From assembly GCF_001695575.1 (NCBI RefSeq), contig NZ_LUAX01000005.1, positions 1-64,000 on the forward strand: 64,000 nucleotides of DNA, in the 5' to 3' direction. The notes beneath the pieces were generated by a model that was given only the letters and a program-made list of their open reading frames with translations, was not told the origin of the DNA and made no database searches. This document shows positions 47,101 to 54,582 of this stretch, piece by piece. The DNA is from Vibrio europaeus. Its GTDB lineage: Bacteria > Pseudomonadota > Gammaproteobacteria > Enterobacterales > Vibrionaceae. The position numbers and the translations under genes were made by a program. Every line of letters begins with the position of its first letter. Within the stretch, counting starts at the first letter, position 1.

Positions 47101-47276
47101 TTGCTGGTCTAGCGATTGGTACTATCTTTACGCTATTCGTATTGCCTGTGATTTACAGCTACCTAGCTGAAAAACATAAGCCTCTCCCAGTGTTTGTCGA
47201 AGACAAAGACTTGGAAAAGCTAGCACGTGTTGATGAAGCGAAAGCTGCTCAACGCGAACTAGCAGAGAACAAGTAA
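44154..47276 (+). CDS. vexB: RND multidrug efflux transporter (VexB-like)
   Basis: 1040 aa, about twelve transmembrane helices and two large periplasmic loops, typical of HAE1-type RND pumps driven by the proton gradient. The N-terminal MRFTDVFIKRPVLAVSISFL and the proton-relay region LAIGLVVDDAIVVLENVDRH are visible. It starts 11 bp after the adaptor with GGAGG. Substrates probably include bile salts, detergents and antibiotics, as for V. cholerae VexB. The last gene of the operon; a terminator follows at 47291. Confidence 0.9.
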   Translation: MRFTDVFIKRPVLAVSISFLIALLGLQAVFKMQVREYPEMTNTVVTVDTSYYGASADLIQGFITQPLEQAVAQADNIDYMTSSSVLGKSTITVNMKLNTDPNAALSDILAKTNSVRSQLPKEAEDPTVTMSTGSTTAVLYIGFTSDELSSSQITDYLERVINPQLFTVNGVSKVDLYGGMKYALRVWLDPAKMAALGLTATDVMNVLNANNYQSATGQAIGEFVLYNGSADTQVSNVEELSNLVVSTDEGDVTRLSDIAKVTLEKSHDVYRASANGQEAVVAAINAAPSANPINIAADVLDLLPQLERNLPSTIKMNVMYDSTIAINESINEVIKTIVEAALIVLVVITLFLGSFRAVIIPIVTIPLSLIGVAMVMQAMGFSWNLMTLLAMVLAIGLVVDDAIVVLENVDRHIKLGESPFRAAIIGTREIAVPVIAMTLTLGAVYAPIALMGGITGSLFKEFALTLAGSVFVSGIVALTLSPMMCSKMLKANEEPSKFETKVHSVLDGMTNRYAKMLGAVMQHRPVVIAFAIIVFASLPMLFKFIPSELAPSEDKGVVMLMGTAPSNANLDFMQNTMNDVNKILSDQPEVAFAQVFTGVPNSNQAFGIASMVPWSEREASQSEVANRVGGLVSNVPGMAVTAFQMPELPGAGSGLPIQFVITTPNAFESLFAVTTDILTEVQTNPLFVYSDLDLNYDSATMKISIDKDKAGAYGVTMQDIGITLSTMMADGYVNRIDLNGRSYEVIPQVERKWRLNPESMNNFYVKAADGKAVPLGSLITIDVVAEPRSLPHFNQLNSATIGAVPAPGAAMGDAIAWFEDIAASKLPSGYNHDYMGEARQYVTEGSALYATFGLALAIIFLVLAIQFESLKDPLVIMVSVPLAICGALIALAWGAATMNIYSQVGLITLVGLITKHGILICEVAKEEQLHNKLSKTEAVMEAAKVRLRPILMTTAAMIAGLIPLMYATGAGAAQRFSIGIVIVAGLAIGTIFTLFVLPVIYSYLAEKHKPLPVFVEDKDLEKLARVDEAKAAQRELAENK

Positions 47277-47290
47277 TCTATCACTTCTCT

Positions 47291-47315
47291 AAGGCCACTT
47301 CGGTGGCCTTTTTTA
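47291..47315 (+). terminator. Terminator of the vexRAB-like operon
   Basis: Stem AAGGCCAC / GTGGCCTT with a TTCG tetraloop, then TTTTTT, 14 bp after the RND stop. Confidence 0.9.
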
Positions 47316-47350
47316 TACCTGTCACTTGAGTACCTATCCAGCTCAGTCGC

Positions 47351-47379
47351 TGATCAACTATTTATTCTAATTGGTATAA
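47351..47379 (-). repeat. 29-bp dispersed repeat, copy A
   Basis: The minus strand reads TTATACCAA then TTAGAATAAATAGTTGATCA. It matches the plus-strand sequence at 50912-50940 at 24 of 29 positions. Confidence 0.6.
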
Positions 47380-47465
47380 CAGCTTCGAATTTTTACTATC
47401 AAAGTAGCGACTTTCACGTATCAATTACATAGAATGAGCACAAATTGAAAGGAGTTTTAGTCACT

Positions 47466-47717
47466 ATGTTTGACCCAAAGAAACTAGAGCAAATCGCTAA
47501 ACAAATTCACGATTCGATGCCTGCGCCAGTAAAAGAGCTGGGTGCAGACGTTGACCAAAAAGTTCGCCAAGTAATCCAAGGCCAACTAAATAAGCTAGAC
47601 GTCGTAAGCCGCGAAGAGTTTGATGTTCAGACTCAAGTTCTTCTGCGCACTCGTCAAAAGCTAACAGAGATGGAAAAGAAGCTCGCGGATTTAGAAGAGA
47701 AACTTGCGGATAAGTAA
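47466..47717 (+). CDS. ubiK: Ubiquinone biosynthesis accessory factor UbiK
   Basis: 83 aa from ATG 47466 ([19 protein letters not shown]); the open frame upstream contains its own Shine-Dalgarno (AAAGGAG), so it is not coding. UbiK (formerly YqiC, BMFP family) helps the aerobic Ubi complex assemble and act on lipid intermediates. The conserved core [23 protein letters not shown] is clear, followed by a C-terminal coiled coil ([18 protein letters not shown]) that mediates trimerisation. Single gene between two terminators. Confidence 0.93.
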   Translation: MFDPKKLEQIAKQIHDSMPAPVKELGADVDQKVRQVIQGQLNKLDVVSREEFDVQTQVLLRTRQKLTEMEKKLADLEEKLADK

Positions 47718-47737
47718 GCTGAAAGGCTAGAGAATCC

Positions 47738-47771
47738 TGAGGGCTGACGTGAGAACGTCGGCCCTTTTTGT
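47738..47771 (+). terminator. Terminator of ubiK
   Basis: Stem AGGGCTGACGT / ACGTCGGCCCT (one mismatch) around GAGA, then TTTTTG. Confidence 0.85.
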
Positions 47772-47822
47772 TTCTGAACGTCTTGCTACGGAGTTTGGAT
47801 GCGGGAACGGACTTCGTCCTAC

Positions 47823-47910
47823 GGAGAGCTGGAGAGCTGGAGAGCTGGAGAGCTGGAGAGCTGGAGAGCTGGAGAGCTGGAGAGCTGGAGAGCTGGAGAG
47901 CTGGAGAGCT
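47823..47910. repeat. 8-bp minisatellite, 11 copies of GGAGAGCT
   Basis: 88 bases consist of eleven perfect head-to-tail copies of GGAGAGCT. It is the left part of the dispersed element continuing to 48076. Confidence 0.9.
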
Positions 47911-48076
47911 GATTGATTATCTCCCTTTAGGAATAAGTCCTGTCAACACCTCCAAGAACAAGAGTCCCATTACTTTGCTACCAGCCCCCAACTCCAGAAA
48001 GGCGAAGCCTGATCCAGTATTCCAGTATTCCAGTATTCCAGTAGCGGAGCGTTCTAGCAGGGCGAAGCCCGTTCCA
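47911..48076. repeat. Dispersed intergenic repeat element, copy 2 (right part)
   Basis: After a spacer the order is AAGGCGAAGCCTGATCC, three copies of AGTATTCC (48017-48040), AGCGGAGCGTTCTAGCAGG and GCGAAGCCCGTTCC. The same blocks in the same order occur at 38512-38582. The AGTATTCC array is an inverted relative of GGAGAGCT. Confidence 0.75.
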
Positions 48077-48100
48077 AGCGCTAAGCGCTGCCCCTAAACA

Positions 48101-48132
48101 AAAAGGCTTGGTCAACGGAGACCAAGCCTTTT
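48101..48132. terminator. Terminator stem downstream of ilvC
   Basis: Stem AAAAGGCTTGGTC / GACCAAGCCTTTT around AACGGA. A/T flanks allow both directions; it may end the ilvC transcript (minus strand, 257 bp upstream) or any transcript from the left. Confidence 0.7.
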
Positions 48133-48224
48133 AATTAGATGTTGTGTTTTATTTTGTATTTATCACCCCAGTCTGTCTGGAGTTCTTTACTAACCTAAGT
48201 TAGTGAATTTCGCAGTGATTTAAT

Positions 48225-48375
48225 GTTCACAGCTAAGAGCTTAAGTTCGCGGAGGTAACACGGAGTTTGCGCGAACAAACATTTCAGCTCTTACGCAGTA
48301 TTAAGGTTTCATTTCTAGGAGAAGGCGCGGAGTTTACGATAGTAAATGAGCACCATCGACACCGAAATGGAACCT
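48225..48375. repeat. Palindromic intergenic elements downstream of ilvC
   Basis: Two nested inverted repeats. One has arms AAGAGCT / AGCTCTT with inner GTTCGCG / CGCGAAC (about 48235-48295). The other has arms TTAAGGTTTCATTTC / GAAATGGAACCTTAA (one mismatch; about 48300-48375). No gene is visible in 48133-48388. Confidence 0.65.
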
Positions 48376-48388
48376 TAAGGCCAGTAAG

Positions 48389-49873
48389 TTAGCCGCCTAC
48401 CGCGATGTTCTTCATGTCAGTCATATAACCACGTAGCTCTTCACCGATGTACTCAACTGGGTGGTTGCGAATAGTATCGTTAACTGCGATTAGCGTTGCG
48501 TTATCTACTTGGTTAGACGTCTCGCCTAGACCTTTACCGATTACGTCTGTACCTACAGAAGGCATGAACTTCTCACGTAGTAGCGGAGTTGCTACGTTAG
48601 CGAATAGGTAGTTACCGTATTCCGCTGTATCTGAGATTACTACGTTCATTTCGTATAGACGCTTACGTGCTACTGTGTTTGCGATTAGTGGTAGCTCGTG
48701 TAGTGACTCGTAGTACGCAGACTCATCGATAATGCCTGATGCTGTCATCGCTTCGAATGCTAGTTCAACACCGGCACGAACCATGGCTACTAGTAGGATA
48801 CCGTTGTCGAAGTACTCTTGCTCAGAGATTTCGATATCGCCTGCTGGGTAGTTTTCAAATGCTGTTTCGCCTGTCTCTTCACGCCAGCCTAGTAGGTTTG
48901 CGTCATCGTTCGCCCAGTCAGCCATCATAGTGCTTGAAAACTCACCAGTGATGATGTCATCCATGTGCTTATTGTAAAGCGGACGCATTAGCTCTTTTAG
49001 CTCTTCAGAAAGCTCAAATGCTTTGATTTTCGCTGGATTAGATAGACGGTCCATCATGTGAGTGATGCCACCAAACTTCAGTGCTTCTGTGATGGTTTCC
49101 CAACCGTATTGTAGAAGTTTGCCTGCGTAGCTTGGGTCGATACCGTCAGCAACCATCTTCTCGTAAGAAACGATAGAACCTGCTTGTAGCATGCCACATA
49201 GGATAGTTTGCTCACCCATTAGGTCAGATTTAACTTCCGCTACGAATGAAGACTCTAGACAACCTGCGCGGTGGCCACCAGTACCTGCTGCCCATGCTTT
49301 CGCGATATCCCAACCTTCACCTTTTGGATCGTTCTCTGGGTGAACAGCGATCAGTGTTGGGACACCGAAGCCACGCTTGTACTCTTCGCGTACTTCTGTA
49401 CCTGGACACTTAGGCGCAACCATGACAACTGTTAAGTCTTTACGGATTTGCATACCTTCTTCAACGACGTTGAAACCGTGTGAGTAACCTAGTGCAGCAC
49501 CTTGCTTCATTAGCGGCATTACTGTTTCAACTACGTTAGTGTGCTGCTTGTCTGGCGTAAGGTTAACAACTAGGTCTGCTTCAGGGATTAGCGTTTCGTA
49601 GCTTGCTACTTCAAAACCGTTCTCTTTTGCGTTCTTGAAAGATTGACGCTGCTCGTCAATTGCCGCCTGACGTAGTGCGTACGCTACGTTTAGGCCTGAG
49701 TCACGCATGTTTAGACCTTGGTTTAGGCCTTGAGCACCACAACCAACAATCACCACTTTCTTACCTTTCAGGTAATCAGCTTCAGTAGCGAACTCGCTGC
49801 GATCCATAAAACGACAACGACCTAGTTGGTCTAGCTGCTCACGTAGGTTTAAAGTGTTGAAATAGTTAGCCAT
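48389..49873 (-). CDS. ilvC: Ketol-acid reductoisomerase (class II)
   Basis: 494 aa (E. coli 491), the long class II form. It converts 2-acetolactate or 2-aceto-2-hydroxybutyrate to the dihydroxy acid in valine/isoleucine synthesis, using NADPH and magnesium. The nucleotide loop [21 protein letters not shown] is at about 38-60, and the catalytic region [19 protein letters not shown] and the metal-binding [10 protein letters not shown] and SLHELPLIA blocks are seen. AAAGGAG precedes the ATG. It is divergent from its activator gene ilvY, and the 145-bp gap holds an IlvY-type box. Confidence 0.97.
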   Translation of the reverse strand: MANYFNTLNLREQLDQLGRCRFMDRSEFATEADYLKGKKVVIVGCGAQGLNQGLNMRDSGLNVAYALRQAAIDEQRQSFKNAKENGFEVASYETLIPEADLVVNLTPDKQHTNVVETVMPLMKQGAALGYSHGFNVVEEGMQIRKDLTVVMVAPKCPGTEVREEYKRGFGVPTLIAVHPENDPKGEGWDIAKAWAAGTGGHRAGCLESSFVAEVKSDLMGEQTILCGMLQAGSIVSYEKMVADGIDPSYAGKLLQYGWETITEALKFGGITHMMDRLSNPAKIKAFELSEELKELMRPLYNKHMDDIITGEFSSTMMADWANDDANLLGWREETGETAFENYPAGDIEISEQEYFDNGILLVAMVRAGVELAFEAMTASGIIDESAYYESLHELPLIANTVARKRLYEMNVVISDTAEYGNYLFANVATPLLREKFMPSVGTDVIGKGLGETSNQVDNATLIAVNDTIRNHPVEYIGEELRGYMTDMKNIAVGG

Positions 49874-49985
49874 CAGGGCGCTCCTTTAAAGAATTTTTCC
49901 GTTGAGGTCGGTAGCTTGGGTACCGAATGAGCCCATACTAAAACAGGTATTTAGTTGCTTAAAGTGATATATTCACAATTAGTAA

Positions 49986-50000
49986 TTGCAATTAATGCAA
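49986..50000. promoter_or_regulatory. Candidate IlvY (LysR-type) binding box
   Basis: TTGCA-N5-TGCAA, the classic T-N11-A LysR palindrome, in the divergent ilvC-ilvY region just before ilvY. It would let IlvY activate ilvC when acetolactate accumulates and repress its own gene. Confidence 0.55.
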
Positions 50001-50018
50001 CAAGGATGTGACCATTTC

Positions 50019-50909
50019 ATGAACATTAAGTGTCTGCAGTTGTTCATTCATCTGTGTGATAGTAAGAGCTTCGCTAAGACGGCTTCGGCGATGCATATCA
50101 GCCCGTCAGCCCTGAGTCGACAGATACAAAAACTGGAAAACGACACTGCTCAAGTGCTATTTGTGCGAGATAATCGCAGCGTTGAGCTGACCCCAGCCGC
50201 GAAAAAGCTTTTGCCTGTCGCATTAAACATTCTTGGTGAGTGGCAAAACTACAACGCCCAACTCAAAGGCCATGAAGAAGAACTGAAAGGTGAAATTCGT
50301 CTCTTTTGCTCGGTAACGGCCAGTTACAGCCATCTTCCTGAACTCTTGTCCGAGTTTCGCCTTCAGCATCCGTTTATTGAATTTAAGCTTTCAACCGGAG
50401 ATCCAGCACAAGCAATCAACAAGGTATTGAGTGATGAAGTAGATATCGCGATTTCTGCCCAGCCTGAGCAACTGCCCGCTCGAATTGAGTTTGAAACCAT
50501 CAGTGAGATTCCCCTTTCCGTGATTGCTCCTGTCGGGGTCAGTAACTTTGCTAAGGAGCTGCAAAAAGAGCAGCCGGATTGGTCGACAATTCCATTTATT
50601 GTTCCTGAATCAGGTACCGCCCGAGACCGCGCCAACGCTTGGTTTAAGGCAATGAAGATTAAGCCTAATATCTACGCCCAAGTCTCTGGTCATGAAGCGA
50701 TTGTCAGTATGGTTGCCCTTGGCTGCGGTGTGGGGATCGCTCCCGACGTGGTGATCAATAACAGCCCAGTTAAGGAAAAAATCGAGCGCTTAAAGGTTGC
50801 TTCAATAAAGCCCTTTAAACTCGGCGTGTGCTGCAAACGCTCGCAGCTTGATAACCCACTAGTCAAAGCACTGTGGGAAATGGCTCACGATACTTACATC
50901 GCGCCATAG
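50019..50909 (+). CDS. ilvY: LysR-type activator of ilvC
   Basis: 296 aa from ATG 50019 (MNIKCLQLFIHLCDSKSF), which aligns with E. coli IlvY; AGGA lies 12 nt upstream. The N-terminal winged helix-turn-helix includes FAKTASAMHISPSALSRQIQKLE. The effector domain carries FCSVTASYSHLPELLSEFR and GHEAIVSMVALGCGVGIAPD, like E. coli IlvY. The inducers are the IlvC substrates. Divergent arrangement with ilvC and a LysR box between them support the assignment. Confidence 0.93.
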   Translation: MNIKCLQLFIHLCDSKSFAKTASAMHISPSALSRQIQKLENDTAQVLFVRDNRSVELTPAAKKLLPVALNILGEWQNYNAQLKGHEEELKGEIRLFCSVTASYSHLPELLSEFRLQHPFIEFKLSTGDPAQAINKVLSDEVDIAISAQPEQLPARIEFETISEIPLSVIAPVGVSNFAKELQKEQPDWSTIPFIVPESGTARDRANAWFKAMKIKPNIYAQVSGHEAIVSMVALGCGVGIAPDVVINNSPVKEKIERLKVASIKPFKLGVCCKRSQLDNPLVKALWEMAHDTYIAP

Positions 50910-50911
50910 CT

Positions 50912-50940
50912 TTATACCAACCAGAATAAATAACTAATCA
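50912..50940 (+). repeat. 29-bp dispersed repeat, copy B
   Basis: TTATACCAA then CCAGAATAAATAACTAATCA, matching copy A (47351-47379, opposite strand) at 24 of 29 positions. It begins 2 bp after the ilvY stop. Confidence 0.6.
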
Positions 50941-50976
50941 CCTATTTGTCCTGATTAGTATTACTCCAGATACAAC

Positions 50977-51019
50977 AAAGCCACCGCTTTTCAGATCGAA
51001 AGAAAAGCGGTGGCTTTTG
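50977..51019 (+). terminator. Terminator of ilvY
   Basis: A 16-bp perfect stem, AAAGCCACCGCTTTTC / GAAAAGCGGTGGCTTT, with a 9-nt loop and a short T run. Confidence 0.9.
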
Positions 51020-51027
51020 CATTTAAA

Positions 51028-51174
51028 GTAGTTTTCTAGATAGTTGGAGTCACAGCTAGGCGTCAAATAACCTTATTCCCATGAGCATAGTCCGCTATGT
51101 GATTGGGGCGGCCGACGCTCCGGGGAGGTTGTGAAGACAACGACGCTGTGGCTTCAAATATGACGAAAACTTAA
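51028..51174. repeat. Long composite palindrome between ilvY and hemN
   Basis: Outer arms AGTTTTC / GAAAACT, then GTCACAGC / GCTGTGGC (one mismatch), and an inner hairpin CATAG-tccg-CTATG. The whole stretch could extrude as a cruciform or fold as a long RNA hairpin. No gene here. Confidence 0.6.
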
Positions 51175-52559
51175 ATGACTCGGGAAAACTGCTGCTGACG
51201 CGCCTTAGCCCTTAAATACTTATCAAAGCACATGCAAATGTTACGGATCAGTAGGCGGCCACGCAGTGTAACGCGAATTTCTTCATCATCCACTTCCACC
51301 AGTTCATCATTGATAAACGTCTGTAGTAGCTGCAAGTCTTCTTTAAAGTAGTCATTAAACGTCACCTTAAACTCTGACTCAATCATGGTCTTATCGAGTT
51401 TAAAGTTACAGATTAGCTGTTTAATAACTTCACGACGAAGTAAGTCATCACTATCAAGGGCTACTCCTTTCCATAGAGCATGACGTAGGTCGTTCACTTG
51501 TGCGTAGTACTTCTTGAGCTCTTTTTGGTTTTGCGCGTAGGCATCGCCAATCATGGAAATCGCTGACACACCAAAGCCCACTAAGTCCGCTTCGCCTTGG
51601 GTGGTGTAGCCTTGGAAGTTGCGGTGAAGCACACCATTACGCTGAGCAACGGCAAGCTCATCATCTGGCTGAGCAAAGTGATCCATGCCGATAAACTGAT
51701 ACCCTGCACCAGTCAGTGTCGAGATGGTATCTTGCAGAATCGCCATCTTCTCTTCTGCTACTGGCAGATCTTCATCTTTAATCTTGCGCTGCGCAGCAAA
51801 TAGCTGAGGCATATGCGCGTAGTTAAAGATAGACAAGCGACCTGGCTGCATTTGTAAGACCTGAGCTAAGGTCTCAGCAAAGCGTGCTTGAGTCTGTTTC
51901 GGCAAACCGTAGATCAGATCTAGGTTAGTCGAACGGAAGCCCAGCTGTTTGGCACGTTCAGCCATGGCAAAGATAAATTCCTCATCCTGCTCTCGGTTAA
52001 CCAGTTTTTGCACTTCCTTATTAAAGTCTTGTACACCAATACTGAGGCGATTAAAGCCTTCACCGCGTAAGTGATCGAGCATATCGAGTTCGATTTCTCG
52101 CGGGTCAACTTCGATACTGATTTCAGCGTCACCTTCGAAATTAAACTCATCACGCAAGAGATTCATCACTCGGCTGATTTGAGCCTTGGTCAAAAACGTA
52201 GGCGTACCGCCACCAAAATGCAGTTGGGTCACTTTGCGCCCTTGCAGCAATGCCGCACGAGTACGAACCTCTAACTCTAATACATCCAAGTACTCATCGG
52301 CTTTATGAGCATGACGTGTGATCACCTTATTGCAGCCACAGTAGTAACAAAGCTTGTGGCAGAAAGGGATATGGATATAAAGGGACAGCGGTCTGTCTGG
52401 GTACTGAGTGCACGCCATATCGTAGTCCGCTACCGTGAACGCTTCATGAAATTCCAAAGCTGTTGGGTATGAAGTGTAACGAGGACCTGAATAGTTGTAC
52501 TTATCAAGGATGGCTTGATCCCAGACTATTTGCTGGCTTGCGACGACATGCTGCGACAT
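51171..52559 (-). CDS. hemN: Oxygen-independent coproporphyrinogen III oxidase
   Basis: 462 aa (E. coli 457), a radical-SAM enzyme that decarboxylates coproporphyrinogen III to protoporphyrinogen IX under low oxygen. The cluster motif is CHKLCYYCGC with C67, C71, C74 and C76. Other HemN marks are LHFGGGTPTFLTKAQISR, EISIEVDPREIELD, IGVQDFNKEVQKLVNREQ and IGMDHFAQPDDELAVA; the C-terminal RNICMCFDKYLR is typical. So it is true HemN, not the HemW-like paralogue. Single gene; no clear FNR box was found in the upstream 180 bp. Confidence 0.97.
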   Translation of the reverse strand: MSQHVVASQQIVWDQAILDKYNYSGPRYTSYPTALEFHEAFTVADYDMACTQYPDRPLSLYIHIPFCHKLCYYCGCNKVITRHAHKADEYLDVLELEVRTRAALLQGRKVTQLHFGGGTPTFLTKAQISRVMNLLRDEFNFEGDAEISIEVDPREIELDMLDHLRGEGFNRLSIGVQDFNKEVQKLVNREQDEEFIFAMAERAKQLGFRSTNLDLIYGLPKQTQARFAETLAQVLQMQPGRLSIFNYAHMPQLFAAQRKIKDEDLPVAEEKMAILQDTISTLTGAGYQFIGMDHFAQPDDELAVAQRNGVLHRNFQGYTTQGEADLVGFGVSAISMIGDAYAQNQKELKKYYAQVNDLRHALWKGVALDSDDLLRREVIKQLICNFKLDKTMIESEFKVTFNDYFKEDLQLLQTFINDELVEVDDEEIRVTLRGRLLIRNICMCFDKYLRAKARQQQFSRVI

Positions 52560-52696
52560 GATGGTATTTCCGTTTGGGCTATAATGCTTCGTTTGGCTAC
52601 ACGAGCCATTATTGTTAGCAGGCTATTTTGCCACACCTCGATATCACTGGTTGTGGGACAGGCTGCTTTTTGAGTAGCAATACTCAGAATTGATAA

Positions 52697-52730
52697 CTCG
52701 ATCACTCCCTCTAAAGGGTAGTCGATCGAG
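52697..52730 (-). terminator. Hairpin after the DUF2489-like gene
   Basis: Imperfect stem CTCGATC.ACT.CCCT / AGGG.A.GT.GATCGAG, 14 bp beyond the stop. No good T run follows, so it may be a weak or Rho-assisted terminator. Confidence 0.45.
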
Positions 52731-52743
52731 CTATAAAGCCAAT

Positions 52744-53232
52744 CTAGATCATTTGGATGTTGATCTGATTGTTGAGAGGTTGAACCTTTTTCTGCAGAAG
52801 CTTCAGCTCTTCAACGATAGCTTGTTGAAGACGAGACTCTGCTTTATGGCGCTCAAGGTTTTGCTTCATGCGCTCTTTTTTCGCTAGCGCCTGACGCTCT
52901 TCGCCACGAGCCATATCTTTAACGATGTGGAAAAGCTCTGACGTCGCTGGAAATTCTTTTTCAAAATCAACGCGCTCTTCACCTTGAACATAGTCCATGA
53001 TGTTATAGAGACGAATGCTGATTTCTGACAGATCACACTGCTCTTGAATACCCGCTAAACAAAGAACATGCACGCTTTCAAAGATGTTGGCATTGCGTTT
53101 TTCAATGGCTAACTTTTGATGCTGCAGTTGCAATTCCTTTTGCTTCTTGAGCTTGAGCAGAAGGTAACCTGCATATGACGCTAGACCGAGGATGATGGCT
53201 CCGCCCGCAATGGCTAACAAGGTTACATTCAT
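52744..53232 (-). CDS. Membrane-anchored DUF2489-like protein
   Basis: 162 aa. One transmembrane helix at residues 4-26 (LLAIAGGAIILGLASYAGYLLL), then a charged, helical cytoplasmic or periplasmic part with ESVHVLCLAGIQEQCDLSEISIRLYNIMDY and a coiled coil (MKQNLERHKAESRLQQAIVEEL). I recall DUF2489 as a family encoded after yihI in Vibrio and relatives. It begins 9 bp after yihI and is the third gene of the methyltransferase-yihI unit. Function unknown. Confidence 0.75.
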   Translation of the reverse strand: MNVTLLAIAGGAIILGLASYAGYLLLKLKKQKELQLQHQKLAIEKRNANIFESVHVLCLAGIQEQCDLSEISIRLYNIMDYVQGEERVDFEKEFPATSELFHIVKDMARGEERQALAKKERMKQNLERHKAESRLQQAIVEELKLLQKKVQPLNNQINIQMI

Positions 53233-53241
53233 AATGCTCGA

Positions 53242-53805
53242 TTATCCTTTAAATTGGTTCAAGTCTAAGTCTTCGAACTGAGAAAGTAACTCATCATCTG
53301 AGCCTGCTTTCTTGCTGGTTTTCTTCTGCGCAACAGGTTGTTCTACGATCTCTTCCTCAAGTTCTTCTTCAGGCTCTTCTTCGTAGATACCTAGCTGCTT
53401 CATCAGCACTTCGATACGTGCTAATTTTTCGTCAACGTATTTCTGCAGGCCAGCACCTAGGCTATCACCATTGTCTAGACGATCGAGCAACACATTCAGT
53501 TGTGCATCGCTTTCTAGCATCTCTAGCTCTTTCTCTGCATTCACACGACGCTCAGCTTTATTTGGCTTCTTCGCGGCTTCAACCACAAGAGGAATTTTCT
53601 TCTTACTGCCTAAGCGTGGGTCACGCTTTTGACCTGCTGTTTGTTGCTTCTGATCTTTTGCTTCAGAGTGGCGACCGCCAGTCTTTAGACCTTTACGCTT
53701 TTTGTCTTTCTTACGCAGACGTCCTTCAACATCTGATTGAGTTCGGTTGCGCACAACGATAACTTCGCTATTGCCACCTGATCTTGCTTTCTTACTACGG
53801 CTCAT
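53242..53805 (-). CDS. yihI: Der GTPase-activating protein YihI
   Basis: 187 aa, highly charged. YihI binds the ribosome-assembly GTPase Der and stimulates GTP hydrolysis. The N-terminal half is basic and disordered (MSRSKKARSGGNS, KKDKKRKGLKTGGRH), the middle has the conserved helical core KAERRVNAEKELEMLESDAQLNVLLDRLDNG and YVDEKLARIEVLMKQLGI, and the tail is acidic. The start ATG overlaps the stop of the methyltransferase gene (TAATG). Lies next to hemN as in E. coli. Confidence 0.9.
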   Translation of the reverse strand: MSRSKKARSGGNSEVIVVRNRTQSDVEGRLRKKDKKRKGLKTGGRHSEAKDQKQQTAGQKRDPRLGSKKKIPLVVEAAKKPNKAERRVNAEKELEMLESDAQLNVLLDRLDNGDSLGAGLQKYVDEKLARIEVLMKQLGIYEEEPEEELEEEIVEQPVAQKKTSKKAGSDDELLSQFEDLDLNQFKG

Positions 53806-54485
53806 TACTGGGCTTTCCTCAGTAAAATTACATCATTACCAATAAATTCAAGCTTGAGCTGATCCCGCTCTGCCAAATACTGAAACGTTTTACGACTAAA
53901 GAACACCACATGGGTCTGATCGTTTTTATAGTGCCATGAGGCAAACGCTTCAACATCAATGACCATTTTAGTCATAAGACCAATCCAGCCACCTGGCTTA
54001 ACTAAATTCAACCATTGCTGCCACACCTTATTCGGTTCATAGAGGTGTTCTATAACCTCTGTAGCAGTAATAAAGTCATACGACCTTTCTAGCACCGAAT
54101 TATTCGGATGATAGTAGATATCGTAAAGACTCATGGTGTGCCCCTGCTCTTCCAACATCAGTGACAATGTTGGGCCAGGCCCACAACCAAAATCTAACCC
54201 GTGAGAATTGGCCTCAATACGCTCTAATATGGGGTCTGCAACCCGAGATAAAAAGCGTCGGTACCCTTGATCATTTGGGTCATTCTCATGCAAATCGTAG
54301 TGGGCTTTTTCCTGTTTTGCATCCAAACGCTGATCTGGATTAACAAATACAAGCTCACATTGCAGGCACTGTAAATACTCTCGACGTTTGTCTAGGTAGT
54401 AGTGCTGAGTCTCCAAGCTTTGACAAAGGGGGCAACTATGCATATTGGGTGCGTTTAACATATCCTCAAACGGGATGCGAAACAT
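53805..54485 (-). CDS. Class I SAM methyltransferase with N-terminal zinc-ribbon-like motif
   Basis: 226 aa (two in-frame ATGs at 54461 and 54443 are alternative starts). The N-terminal part has CPLCQS...LQCLQCELVF, a four-Cys CxxC-x(20-25)-CxxC ribbon. Then the SAM-binding motif I is LDFGCGPGPTLSLML, and motif region ITATEVIEHLYEPNKVWQQW follows (Methyltransf_11/12-like). The substrate is unknown; this ribbon-plus-methyltransferase arrangement resembles enzymes acting on sugars or small metabolites. It ends in a one-base overlap with yihI. A Csr-type sRNA lies upstream on the same strand, with its terminator 66 bp before this start. Confidence 0.85.
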   Translation of the reverse strand: MFRIPFEDMLNAPNMHSCPLCQSLETQHYYLDKRREYLQCLQCELVFVNPDQRLDAKQEKAHYDLHENDPNDQGYRRFLSRVADPILERIEANSHGLDFGCGPGPTLSLMLEEQGHTMSLYDIYYHPNNSVLERSYDFITATEVIEHLYEPNKVWQQWLNLVKPGGWIGLMTKMVIDVEAFASWHYKNDQTHVVFFSRKTFQYLAERDQLKLEFIGNDVILLRKAQ

Positions 54486-54550
54486 ACCAGAAACTGGCGT
54501 TAGAGTGGAGCACTATTGTGCAAATAATCATCACTTCATAAAAAATAGCA

Positions 54551-54582
54551 ATAAAAAAAGCGATAGAGTTATCTATCGCTTT
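54551..54582 (-). terminator. Terminator of the second Csr-type sRNA
   Basis: Stem AAAGCGATAGA / TCTATCGCTTT with loop GTTA; on the minus strand TTTTTTATT follows. Confidence 0.9.

Noticed and set aside
47823-47910. CRISPR array
   Set aside because: The units are 8 bp and directly adjacent without spacers; no cas gene is near.
47768-48097. Open frame of 109 codons with repeated RAGELESW units
   Set aside because: It is the translation of the 8-bp minisatellite (three units make 8 codons), has no ribosome-binding site, and continues through other repeat blocks.
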